Assembly: GCA_017513525.1 (NCBI GenBank)
Contig: JAFXFC010000028.1
Coordinates: forward strand, 1-59,794
Length of the DNA: 59,794 nucleotides
Source: Clostridia bacterium
Lineage (GTDB): Bacteria; Bacillota; Clostridia; Oscillospirales; Acutalibacteraceae
Reading direction: 5' to 3'
Part shown: piece by piece, positions 1 to 7,155 of the stretch
How the letters are laid out: every line of letters starts with the position of its first letter
Position numbering within the stretch: the stretch's first letter is position 1
Translations under genes and position numbers: made by a program
Notes under the pieces: model-generated
What the model saw: only the letters and a program-made list of their open reading frames with translations
What the model was told of the DNA's origin: nothing
Database searches by the model: none

Positions 1-1
1 C

Positions 2-140
2 TCTACCGAATATTGTATAGTCTTTTGTGTTTAGTATTTTTATTTTCACACTTTAATTTTACTAAATATTTAGAGCCAAGTACAGTCTTTTCTGCACTTG
101 GCTCTATCTTATTTTTCAGGGACTTTTGATACAGCCCCTT
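2..140. repeat. Left copy of a 139-bp terminal inverted repeat (probable IS end)
   Basis: This stretch is the exact reverse complement of 59656..59794, base for base. It contains an internal hairpin at 71..106 with 11-bp perfect outer arms. The inner boundary reads, on the minus strand, AAGGGGCTGTATCAAAAG, which looks like the terminal sequence of an insertion sequence. The element would extend leftward off the window. No transposase is visible, so the IS assignment is inference; the identity of the two ends is direct observation. Confidence 0.85.
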
Positions 141-192
141 GAGTTTTTACTGTGAAATATAGTGTTATAATCAATGGCTAGTATTTTTTTAG

Positions 193-558
193 TTATGATA
201 GAATTAACTCTTCATAAACTATCTCATTTGCCCTTGCTTCAATGTTCTGTATACGGCGCACCCACTCAAGCTGATTTTCTTCTTTAAGTTGTTCAGTTAT
301 ATCCTCAGCCTCTTTCATCTGCTCAACGAGCGTATTTAACATATCCCTTGTCTGATTTTCAATCTCTGCACAGTGCTGATACAATTTATCTTGAATAAGT
401 AGTGTGTTAAAAAGCACCTTATTATGTTTTTCAAGATATGTCTTGTGCAACATTCCCCATTTACCGAGCCTAACATTTACTTCTTCGGGCGGTAATCTGA
501 GGTTAGGGATATTATAATCACCAACTCTGCGATAACTGATAGAATTTTTGTTTGACAT
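193..558 (-). CDS. tnpV: TnpV family transposon-encoded protein
   Basis: The 121-aa product resembles TnpV, a small protein of unknown biochemical role carried by mobilizable transposons of Clostridia. Recognisable family blocks are the N-terminal RVGDYNIPNL, the middle GKWGMLHKTYLEKHNKVLFN, and a C-terminal helix rich in Glu and Arg ending ANEIVYEEL. The start chosen (ATG at 558) has AAGGAGG 8 bases upstream; an in-frame codon at 591 has none. It follows the 41-aa ORF at 602..727 and lies about 50 bp from the repeat end at the window edge, so it is probably a remnant of a mobile element. No transposase or recombinase accompanies it here. Confidence 0.8.
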   Translation of the reverse strand: MSNKNSISYRRVGDYNIPNLRLPPEEVNVRLGKWGMLHKTYLEKHNKVLFNTLLIQDKLYQHCAEIENQTRDMLNTLVEQMKEAEDITEQLKEENQLEWVRRIQNIEARANEIVYEELILS

Positions 559-601
559 AATAAAATCCTCCTTATTTTTCACTCTTATCAATGATTTTCA
601 T

Positions 602-727
602 CTACAGCTTGTCAACATCTTCTGTGGGTAAATCCTCCGCTAAAAGCATATTGCGAAACTCATTTATACCGTTGACAAGTAAATTGCACTCAAAATCAGT
701 GAACTTAACTTTTGTCTTTTTGTTCAT
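602..727 (-). CDS. Small conserved-type protein upstream of tnpV (41 aa)
   Basis: This short ORF starts with MNKKTKVKFTDFECNLLVNG and ends TEDVDKL. It has a strong site, AAGGAGG, 8 bases before ATG 727, and ends 44 bases before the tnpV start, so the two genes form a pair. I recall similar small acidic proteins beside tnpV in clostridial mobile elements, but its function is unknown to me. The good ribosome site, the compatible spacing and the uninterrupted frame are what support it as a gene. Confidence 0.65.
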   Translation of the reverse strand: MNKKTKVKFTDFECNLLVNGINEFRNMLLAEDLPTEDVDKL

Positions 728-817
728 AAAAAATGACCTCCTTGTGTTTGGTAATACCATTTTACAAGAAGGTCTGTGTTTTGTCGAATGTGCGAATTAC
801 AAATTCTGTGCAATTTT

Positions 818-1930
818 TTATTTATGTTTAGTTGTTATTTTTTGAAATTCTTCTACACTAATTGAAATGTCCTCTGTCGTTATTATTCTTTGACGATTAG
901 TATAAATTATCAAAGTTTTATTTTCAACGGCACTTTCTGCATCATTTACCTTAATTTCAATTTCTTCTAAGAAAAATTGTTCATCATTTTGATAAACTAT
1001 GGCATATTGAGTGCCATCAATAGTTGTAATTTGAAATTCTTTTGATTCATCTATGTAATCCGTCTTGGTAAAAGAAAACATACAACAAAGGACAAAACAA
1101 CTTATTAAAATCATTGCACAAGTTGATATTATGTTTGAATTTGATAAAACGGAACGAAATCCATTTTTGAAAACATAGTTAAAGGGATATTCTTTAGAAT
1201 TAATTTCTTCGTATATTTTTATTATAAATTCTGCGTCGTTACAGTTTTTCTTGATTTCTTTCTTTTTTAATATTCTCTTTTCTGTTAGAATCTTTAAAAG
1301 TAATATGATGAGAATTTGAACAAATAAAAAAATCACGGCTATAATCCAAGTATCAATATTTGAATTAGTGTCTACTATAACAGCAAACAACAAGCTATTA
1401 AATAAATTAATAATAAAAACAAAAAATAGATTGAAAAAGAGATCCTTAAAAGCATGCTTTTTGGATTCCTTTGTTGATTCTTTTAGTTTTTTTACTGTTT
1501 CTAACAGCCTGGTTTCTTGTTTTATTAGTTTTTTACGTTTTGATTTCTTTATTGTTTTTTTCAAAGTCTTGTTTTTGAGAATATATTTTGCCATTAAGTG
1601 ACATCTTTTTCGGGGAACATACGCTTCTACTGTATAAGAAAATAGCATAGAGGAAAACGATGTTAACAAAGAAAATATAATAGCAAATATAACGGTATAT
1701 ACTATGGAATCGTTCCCGAATGTAGCATATGCGGAATCAAACTCCCAAAAACTTAATGCTTTTCTCGAAGATATTAATGTTGCAAGCTTAGCAAAAAAAG
1801 TAACAACAGCAATCCCCGCAGATACTACAGCTAAAAGAACAGATGGGTTTTTAATTAAATAATCATATATGCTGTATTTATTTTTTATCGTTTTGGTACT
1901 TTCCTGACTTTCTATTTTTACTTCTTCCAT
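818..1930 (-). CDS. Multi-pass membrane protein of unknown function
   Basis: I do not recognise this 370-aa protein. It has five probable membrane segments: a pair near residues 28-50 and 75-100, a pair near 165-190 and 193-216, and one near 270-290. Between the pairs lie Lys-rich, probably coiled cytoplasmic stretches (about 110-160 and 217-240). The last 80 residues are soluble, rich in Ile, Thr and Glu, and on topology would face outward. The start ATG 1930 has GAGGT 7 bases upstream and is preferred to GTG 1936. The gene is very AT-rich and stands alone between a tnpV module and a tRNA gene, a position typical of horizontally acquired cargo. Confidence 0.6.
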   Translation of the reverse strand: MEEVKIESQESTKTIKNKYSIYDYLIKNPSVLLAVVSAGIAVVTFFAKLATLISSRKALSFWEFDSAYATFGNDSIVYTVIFAIIFSLLTSFSSMLFSYTVEAYVPRKRCHLMAKYILKNKTLKKTIKKSKRKKLIKQETRLLETVKKLKESTKESKKHAFKDLFFNLFFVFIINLFNSLLFAVIVDTNSNIDTWIIAVIFLFVQILIILLLKILTEKRILKKKEIKKNCNDAEFIIKIYEEINSKEYPFNYVFKNGFRSVLSNSNIISTCAMILISCFVLCCMFSFTKTDYIDESKEFQITTIDGTQYAIVYQNDEQFFLEEIEIKVNDAESAVENKTLIIYTNRQRIITTEDISISVEEFQKITTKHK

Positions 1931-2036
1931 GTACACTACCTCACAAAAAGTTATAGATTTATTATATCACAATTTTTAAAAATTTTAAAGAGGCGTTGAT
2001 TTTTGCAGAATATAAAACACATTAGTATATATTAAA

Positions 2037-2074
2037 AGAAAGAACCAGGGCTATTTCTAACCTTGGTTCTTTCT
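2037..2074 (-). terminator. Rho-independent terminator downstream of tRNA-Ala
   Basis: A 14-bp stem with one G-U-type pair (2037..2050 with 2061..2074) and a 10-base loop is followed on the minus strand by a T-rich run. It lies about 75 bases beyond the tRNA 3' end and is the best candidate to end that transcript. Confidence 0.65.
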
Positions 2075-2146
2075 GTTCTGTCAGATGTCCACTCTCACGG
2101 CGAAGCCGCCTGTGAAGAAATAATAGGTGTTCGACTGACTCTTGTT

Positions 2147-2223
2147 TGGTGGAGCATAGGGGGGTCGAACCCCTGACCTCTTGACTGCCAGTCAAGCACT
2201 CATCCCAACTGAGCTAATGCCCC
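2147..2223 (-). tRNA. tRNA-Ala (anticodon GGC)
   Basis: The minus strand folds as a full cloverleaf: a 7-bp acceptor stem with G3:U70, the alanine identity pair; a 4-bp D stem; an anticodon stem CTTGA/TCAAG with loop CTGGCAG, giving anticodon GGC for GCC codons; and a T stem AGGGG/CCCCT with loop TTCGACC. The discriminator is A73 and CCA is encoded at 2147..2149. All stems pair, so it should be functional. It separates the accessory left end from the core genes on the right. Confidence 0.95.
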
Positions 2224-2272
2224 ATGTGCATAATATTCAATTTTTATGAGGGTGCGTTTCTGAGTGCCTTGG

Positions 2273-2295
2273 GCTCCCAGCTGAGCTACGCCCCC
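2273..2295 (-). pseudogene. Truncated tRNA gene (5' acceptor strand plus D arm)
   Basis: The minus strand reads as the first 23 bases of a tRNA: GGGGGCG, then TA, then a D arm with stem GCTC/GAGC. It then runs into unrelated sequence with no anticodon arm, T arm or 3' acceptor strand. It lies 50 bases upstream of intact tRNA-Ala. It looks like the leftover of a second tRNA, possibly also Ala-like, lost by deletion or element insertion. Confidence 0.65.
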
Positions 2296-2296
2296 C

Positions 2297-2539
2297 AAAT
2301 TTATTACAAAATGAATTATACACAAGGAAAGGAATATTGTCAATAATTTTTTATAATAACGACAAAAATTGCCGCGTCAACAACGTGATTTCACCTTTTA
2401 TAAACCCATTGTTTCCAGCATAAAAATCTTTGGAAATAGGAACTTTTTTCAAAAGAAAAAGCAACTCGCCTTCTCTTCAAAATCTTTAAGGCTAATGTAT
2501 GCGGGAGTTCTGTTAATATCAACTGCAAACATTAAATAA
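2297..2539. other. Intergenic stretch with no confident gene
   Basis: Nothing convincing is encoded here. The minus strand has a 27-codon ORF from ATG 2532 to 2449 without a ribosome site, overlapping the spacer after eutH. A neighbouring frame stays open further downstream, so this may be a decayed small gene, but it could equally be chance. Confidence 0.4.
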
Positions 2540-3616
2540 TCAGGCTACTTTAGCTTTTTCCCGTCTTTTATAAAGAATATTTGCGAGTAATACGGCAAAT
2601 ACTCCTGAAATGAGCTTCGCTACTATCATAGGTAAAATATAATCTTCATTAAATGATACGGAAAATGCGAGATGATCCACAAAAGCAAATGATGCGCTGA
2701 CTGAAAAAGCGGCATTGAGTACTATTCCCTTTTTATCCATTTTATCCATCATTTCATATGTAGAAACCGAAGTGCCGATTGTTGTAAGAAAACCGAAAGC
2801 TGAAGTTTCATTTACTCCGAGTTTTTTACCGAATTTATTAAGAACAGGCGATAACAGTTTATTAAGAAAGAAAAACATGGGTAATGCACCTGCCATAATA
2901 CACATAATATTAATAATAATATCCATAGCATTACCTAAATTATCCATATACGGAATAAGAGCTTTTCCCGTTAAATACTCAATAATACCGAAAATAAGTC
3001 CTGCCGTAATAACAGCTTTCATAAACCAGGCAAGAACCGAAAACAGTTTTATTGTTATTTTTTCAAACTTAAGTATTCCGATACCGATAATCAAAACCAG
3101 TATCAATAACGGAATAAGATTCAAAATAAGGTCAATTATATTTATACCGCAAATAAGCCCCGAAACCACAAGTCCCGTGGGAATTGTTATCATACCGCAG
3201 AGAATTCCGAAAAAGATATCGGAATGATTTTCCTTTTTTGTTACCTGAATGGAAAAAGGAATAATAAATGAAACTGTAGCGCCCATCATTGAAGCAGTTA
3301 CAAGACCGTTAAAATATCCCATCGTTTCATTCTTTGCTAATTCATGTGCTAAGTGAGCGCCTCCCATGTCATTTGCAAGTATCAGTGACGGGATGATTGA
3401 AAAATCTAAAAATTCGGGGAAATATCCTGCAACTCCCTGCAAAAGATGTGAAATAGAAGGTGCTAATATCAGAATACCTGCCATAGAAAGAGCAAGCGGT
3501 GCCATCATCATAACGGCTTTTTCAAGCTCTGCACCTATTCCTATTTTATTTCCTGTTATTCTGTCAATACCTGCTATTATTGCTATACCTATCATAACAT
3601 AAGTAAAAATTTCCAT
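2540..3616 (-). CDS. eutH: EutH-type ethanolamine transporter
   Basis: The 358-aa protein is a polytopic membrane protein of about ten or eleven segments with the features of EutH, which moves ethanolamine across the cytoplasmic membrane. Diagnostic blocks are the early MAPLALSMAGILILAP, the ANDMGGAHLAHELA loop and GFLTTIGTSVSTYEMMDKMD near the C-terminus. The start ATG 3616 has GAGGT five bases upstream; the ATG at 3628 has no ribosome site and overlaps that one. No other eut gene (ammonia-lyase eutBC, shell proteins, regulator) is in the window, so it is a stand-alone permease here. Substrate is inferred from the family. Confidence 0.85.
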   Translation of the reverse strand: MEIFTYVMIGIAIIAGIDRITGNKIGIGAELEKAVMMMAPLALSMAGILILAPSISHLLQGVAGYFPEFLDFSIIPSLILANDMGGAHLAHELAKNETMGYFNGLVTASMMGATVSFIIPFSIQVTKKENHSDIFFGILCGMITIPTGLVVSGLICGINIIDLILNLIPLLILVLIIGIGILKFEKITIKLFSVLAWFMKAVITAGLIFGIIEYLTGKALIPYMDNLGNAMDIIINIMCIMAGALPMFFFLNKLLSPVLNKFGKKLGVNETSAFGFLTTIGTSVSTYEMMDKMDKKGIVLNAAFSVSASFAFVDHLAFSVSFNEDYILPMIVAKLISGVFAVLLANILYKRREKAKVA

Positions 3617-3786
3617 ATCCGACCTCATATAAATTAATAATTGTATTCTATCATATTGAGTCGTTTTGTCAATTGATTGATAAATTTTATATTGTTAAAA
3701 CAAAAAATATTTACCGATAATATCTATGTTTAACTTTAATAATTTTCATTCTTTGAGCCAAATTATATTTGTACGGAGGTGAAAGT

Positions 3787-4959
3787 TTGAAAAAGGTTTT
3801 TAGGTTTTTGTCTTTTTTTCTTACAATAGTAAGCATTGCAATATTTTCGCTTATAATTTACGGTAATAATGTATTGCCTGACAATGCGAAAGTATTAAAT
3901 TCAAAAATAACATTTTCAGGAATTTATACTGCTGAAATTGAAAATGATATAGCACCTGTCTCGTCAAGCATAGTAAACAGTTCAAACATCAAGCTTTTCG
4001 GAACGATACCCGTTAAAAATATCAATATCAGTAAGACCTCAAGAAAATATGTTGCAGTCGGCGGAGAACTATTGGGAATACGCTTAAAAACAAAGGGCGT
4101 TCTGGTAGTAGGCACAGAAAGCTTTGAATGCGCTGACGGAATTGTAAGCCCTGCAGAGGAAGCAGGTCTTTTAGTTGGAGATACACTTATAAGCATAAAC
4201 GGCAAAGCAGTATCATCCAACAACGAATTGGGAGAAATTATAGCAGAGTCTGACGGAAACAATCTTGAACTTGAAGTTTTGCGTGAGGGTCAGCAGTTAA
4301 GTATTAACCTGACACCAAAAATTTCGACTATGACGGGGCTTTATAAAGGCGGTTTATGGATAAGAGATTCAACGGGCGGTATCGGAACATTGACATTTGT
4401 TGATCTTTCAACGGGAACCATAGGAGCACTCGGTCACGGAATTTATGATGTGGACACAAGTAAAATAATTCCGACTGAAAACGGAGCTTTTATGTCAGCC
4501 TCACTTTCGGGTGTAACAAAGGGGACAAACGGAACTGCAGGTGAACTCAGAGGAAGCATCGGCTCAGACACATACGGAGATATTTATCTTAACTGCGAAA
4601 ACGGAATTTACGGCACCATAAACTATTTTGAAGATACCCGAGAGATAATGCCTGTTGCCTTGCCCGAAGAAATTAAAACAGGCAGCGCACAGATAATTTC
4701 GACTGTTGAGGGAAATAAAAAAGATTATTATGATATTGAAATAGAAAAAATATATAGCGATGAAGATAATAAGAATATGATATTAAAGGTAACGGATCCC
4801 GAATTATTGGATATAACCGGCGGTATTGTTCAGGGAATGAGTGGCTCCCCTATCATTCAGAATGATAAAATAATAGGTGCAGTTACTCATGTATTCCTAA
4901 ATGACCCGACAAAGGGATACGGTATATTTATTGAAAATATGTTAGATGCTGCGGCATAA
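3787..4959 (+). CDS. spoIVB: SpoIVB sporulation peptidase (S55 family)
   Basis: SpoIVB is a secreted serine protease made in the forespore that triggers processing of pro-sigma-K in the mother cell. The 390-aa product has an N-terminal membrane anchor (residues about 5-25), a PDZ domain around residues 95-180 (SPAEEAGLLVGDTLISING), and a C-terminal S55 peptidase domain with the histidine of GALGHGIYD and the nucleophile serine of GMSGSPIIQ. Length is close to the family norm. TTG 3787 is chosen because GGAGGT lies six bases upstream; the open frame extends 18 bases further but without a site. It stands alone, followed by a hairpin. It indicates a spore-forming host. Confidence 0.93.
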   Translation: MKKVFRFLSFFLTIVSIAIFSLIIYGNNVLPDNAKVLNSKITFSGIYTAEIENDIAPVSSSIVNSSNIKLFGTIPVKNINISKTSRKYVAVGGELLGIRLKTKGVLVVGTESFECADGIVSPAEEAGLLVGDTLISINGKAVSSNNELGEIIAESDGNNLELEVLREGQQLSINLTPKISTMTGLYKGGLWIRDSTGGIGTLTFVDLSTGTIGALGHGIYDVDTSKIIPTENGAFMSASLSGVTKGTNGTAGELRGSIGSDTYGDIYLNCENGIYGTINYFEDTREIMPVALPEEIKTGSAQIISTVEGNKKDYYDIEIEKIYSDEDNKNMILKVTDPELLDITGGIVQGMSGSPIIQNDKIIGAVTHVFLNDPTKGYGIFIENMLDAAA

Positions 4960-4968
4960 CAGCAGAAA

Positions 4969-5001
4969 AATAAGGCGGATACAAGTGTATTCGTCTTATT
5001 T
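4969..5001 (+). terminator. Terminator after spoIVB
   Basis: A 14-bp stem with two wobble pairs (4969..4982 with 4987..5000) and a 4-base loop follows the spoIVB stop, leading into TCTTG then a run of T. The U tract is interrupted, so efficiency may be moderate. Confidence 0.6.
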
Positions 5002-5002
5002 C

Positions 5003-5030
5003 TTGTAATTTTTATAACTTATGATATAAT
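5003..5030 (+). promoter_or_regulatory. Sigma-A-type promoter for the EamA permease
   Basis: TTGTAA, 16 bases, then TATAAT, ending 31 bases before the start codon. Confidence 0.6.
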
Positions 5031-5061
5031 TGTGGTAATGTATTTTAAGCGGAGGAAATTT

Positions 5062-5898
5062 ATGATACTTCTGTTACTTGCCATTTTAAGCAGCTCCATG
5101 ATTTCAATTATAATGCGGATAAGCTCCGATAAAATAAGTGCAAATTTAAGTATGCTTACAGTAAATTATCTTATCTGTTCGTTTTTAGGTGCTGTATATG
5201 CAAGCTTTGATATTTTACCGGTTAAAACACTAGGCTTTAATGTTACACTTTTACTTGGATTACTAAGCGGTTTACTCTATCTTATAAGCTTTATGCTTCT
5301 TCAATTAAATACCCGCAAAAACGGTATCGTGCTCTCTTCTATTTTCATGAAACTGGGACTTTTAGTTCCTATGGTAATATCAGTCCTGTTCTTTCGCGAG
5401 ATACCTACAATTATCCAGATAGCAGGCTTTATAATTGCAATAGGAGCAATTATACTGATAAACATAAAAAAAGAGTCAAATGTTAAAAACTTCGGTGTTG
5501 GATTGATACTTCTTCTTTTAATGGGAGGCAGTGCAGATGCAATGTCTAAGGTCTTTGAACGCCTGGGAACAGCAACACTTTCCAATCAATATTTGTTTTA
5601 TACCTTTGCATCTGCATTTATACTGTGCTTGGTGTTAGCTATAATAAAAAAAGAGCATCCCGGCAAACGCGAGCTTTTCTTCGGTTTTCTTATAGGAATA
5701 CCGAACTTTTTCTCATCAAAATTCTTACTCGGTGCATTGGGAACACTTCCCGCTGTTGTGGTATATCCGACTTTTTGTGTCGCAACAATGCTTGTAGTTT
5801 CTCTTACGGGAGCTTTTATTTTCAAAGAAAAGCTTACGAAATTACAGTGGTTTGCACTTATACTGATAATACTTTCCCTTGCAATGCTGAACATATGA
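5062..5898 (+). CDS. EamA/DMT family transporter
   Basis: The 278-aa product is almost wholly hydrophobic with about ten membrane helices arranged as two EamA repeats (about residues 1-135 and 145-278). This is the layout of the drug/metabolite transporter superfamily, whose members export amino acids, nucleosides or other metabolites. The substrate cannot be read from the sequence. ATG 5062 is chosen because GGAGG sits seven bases upstream; the earlier in-frame ATG lies within the leader just after the -10 box. It is monocistronic, with its own promoter and a terminator shared with the convergent gene. Confidence 0.8.
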   Translation: MILLLLAILSSSMISIIMRISSDKISANLSMLTVNYLICSFLGAVYASFDILPVKTLGFNVTLLLGLLSGLLYLISFMLLQLNTRKNGIVLSSIFMKLGLLVPMVISVLFFREIPTIIQIAGFIIAIGAIILINIKKESNVKNFGVGLILLLLMGGSADAMSKVFERLGTATLSNQYLFYTFASAFILCLVLAIIKKEHPGKRELFFGFLIGIPNFFSSKFLLGALGTLPAVVVYPTFCVATMLVVSLTGAFIFKEKLTKLQWFALILIILSLAMLNI

Positions 5899-5910
5899 CA
5901 CTAATAGCAA

Positions 5911-5946
5911 AAAAGAAGCTGAAGAAAACTTCGGCTTCTTTTTTTA
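5911..5946. terminator. Bidirectional terminator between EamA gene and sialidase-like gene
   Basis: A 12-bp stem (AAGAAGC then GAAG, with one wobble) around an AAAA loop has A and T runs on either side, so it can end both converging transcripts. Confidence 0.8.
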
Positions 5947-5955
5947 TGAATATAG

Positions 5956-7041
5956 TTATAATATTATATCCCACTTCTGACTCATAATAACACAAGGTGA
6001 ATCTTCAGTTTCTTTGGCGTAAAAAACTGTAAGTAAGCTTCCGTCTGAAAGCTCAGTTGTCGAAGGATAGCCTAAATCGTCACTTACCCCGTTTACATAT
6101 AGAGTGTAATCTTTATCCCATGTTTTTCCATTATCTTCTGAAAACATTGCTCTTATTTCAAAAGGCTCTTGTCTGAAGCTGTAAAGAGATATAAGAGTAC
6201 CTGAGGAATGCTCAATAATATGTGCAGGTGCTCCGCCGTTATCGGGAAGCAGCTTTTCGGGAACTGACCATATTTTTCCGTTATCCTTTGAAACGGTCTG
6301 ATACAATGTAAAATTAGTTTCGCTTCGTAAATGACATATTATTGTACCGTCATTCAGCTGAAAAGCATACGGTTCACTGAATTGAAGTTTTTTTCCGTTT
6401 TCAAATATGTCGGGCACTCTTCCTATATAATTCATAGAACCGCTTTCTGTATCAAGTTTATATGCTGCTATATATTCATCAATATTGGTAAATACATCGT
6501 TTTTTCTGAAAGAGGCCCCCACCCAAAGAATACTGCCGTCTTTAAGCTCAATAGGGCCGTGAGGTGAAGTTACGGGACTTTTATAAATCTTTCCGAAAGT
6601 GATACCGTTATCAAAGCTAATTCTGAATTCAGCACCGAGAGCCTTTTCTTCCTCTTCGTCTGTTATTATATCAAGATATGAATAGATATAATTTTTTATT
6701 TTTTCATCTTGCTCATTTGCATGATCTCTTTGCATTTCACGGGTGTTATTAAATGATGTGACAATAAGTCCGCTTTTCCCGAAAGGACAAAGTCCCACAT
6801 CTCTGTCATCAAGTACAGTGTCAATTATAGGCACCGGCGAAGAAAAGGATTTTCCTTCATCATCGGAAAACGATAATACACCTTTACCGAAGGGACACAC
6901 GTGGTCGAGTCTGAAGCCCGATGCACCTACGGCAATTCTACCGTTTTGAAGTTTTATTATGGTAGGCCAACCGAAATAATTGTGCCGACTTTCGGAATTA
7001 CTCATAATAACTTCCGGTTCACCGATAAGCTTGATTTTCAT
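5956..7041 (-). CDS. BNR/Asp-box (sialidase-fold) protein, cytoplasmic
   Basis: The 361-aa product has four Asp-box motifs (SxDxGxxW type) near residues 59-66, 142-149, 251-258 and 301-308: SDDEGKSF, SFDNGITF, SKDNGKIW and SEDNGKTW. These mark the six-bladed propeller of exo-alpha-sialidases and relatives. It lacks a signal peptide, and I cannot identify the sialidase Arg triad with confidence, so it may act on an intracellular sugar or be a non-enzymatic propeller. ATG 7041 is preferred; GTG 7050 is possible because the GAAGGGTGAG site is close to both. It has its own promoter and is separated from the iol operon by a terminator. Confidence 0.7.
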   Translation of the reverse strand: MKIKLIGEPEVIMSNSESRHNYFGWPTIIKLQNGRIAVGASGFRLDHVCPFGKGVLSFSDDEGKSFSSPVPIIDTVLDDRDVGLCPFGKSGLIVTSFNNTREMQRDHANEQDEKIKNYIYSYLDIITDEEEEKALGAEFRISFDNGITFGKIYKSPVTSPHGPIELKDGSILWVGASFRKNDVFTNIDEYIAAYKLDTESGSMNYIGRVPDIFENGKKLQFSEPYAFQLNDGTIICHLRSETNFTLYQTVSKDNGKIWSVPEKLLPDNGGAPAHIIEHSSGTLISLYSFRQEPFEIRAMFSEDNGKTWDKDYTLYVNGVSDDLGYPSTTELSDGSLLTVFYAKETEDSPCVIMSQKWDIIL

Positions 7042-7071
7042 AATACTCACCCTTCAATGTGCTTTTTATTT

Positions 7072-7100
7072 ATTCTACATTAAAACAGTCTGCTTTTCAA
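7072..7100 (-). promoter_or_regulatory. Sigma-A-type promoter for the sialidase-like gene
   Basis: On the minus strand TTGAAA, 17 bases, TAGAAT; the -10 box is 30 bases upstream of the start codon. Confidence 0.6.
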
Positions 7101-7106
7101 GCAAAT

Positions 7107-7146
7107 AAAAAATCCGTTGCTCTGACAAACAAAACAACGGATTTTT
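7107..7146. terminator. Terminator of the iol operon
   Basis: A 9-bp stem AATCCGTTG/CAACGGATT is flanked by A and T runs, directly after the iolG stop on the minus strand. Confidence 0.75.
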
Positions 7147-7155
7147 TATACCTTA

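Noticed and set aside
2449..2532. 27-codon minus-strand ORF starting MFAVDINRTPAYISL
   Set aside because: No ribosome site and no homology recognised; possibly a decayed fragment, so it is only mentioned in the intergenic note.
2715..3227. 170-codon plus-strand ORF
   Set aside because: Antisense to eutH, low-complexity Ile/Pro-rich translation, no ribosome site.
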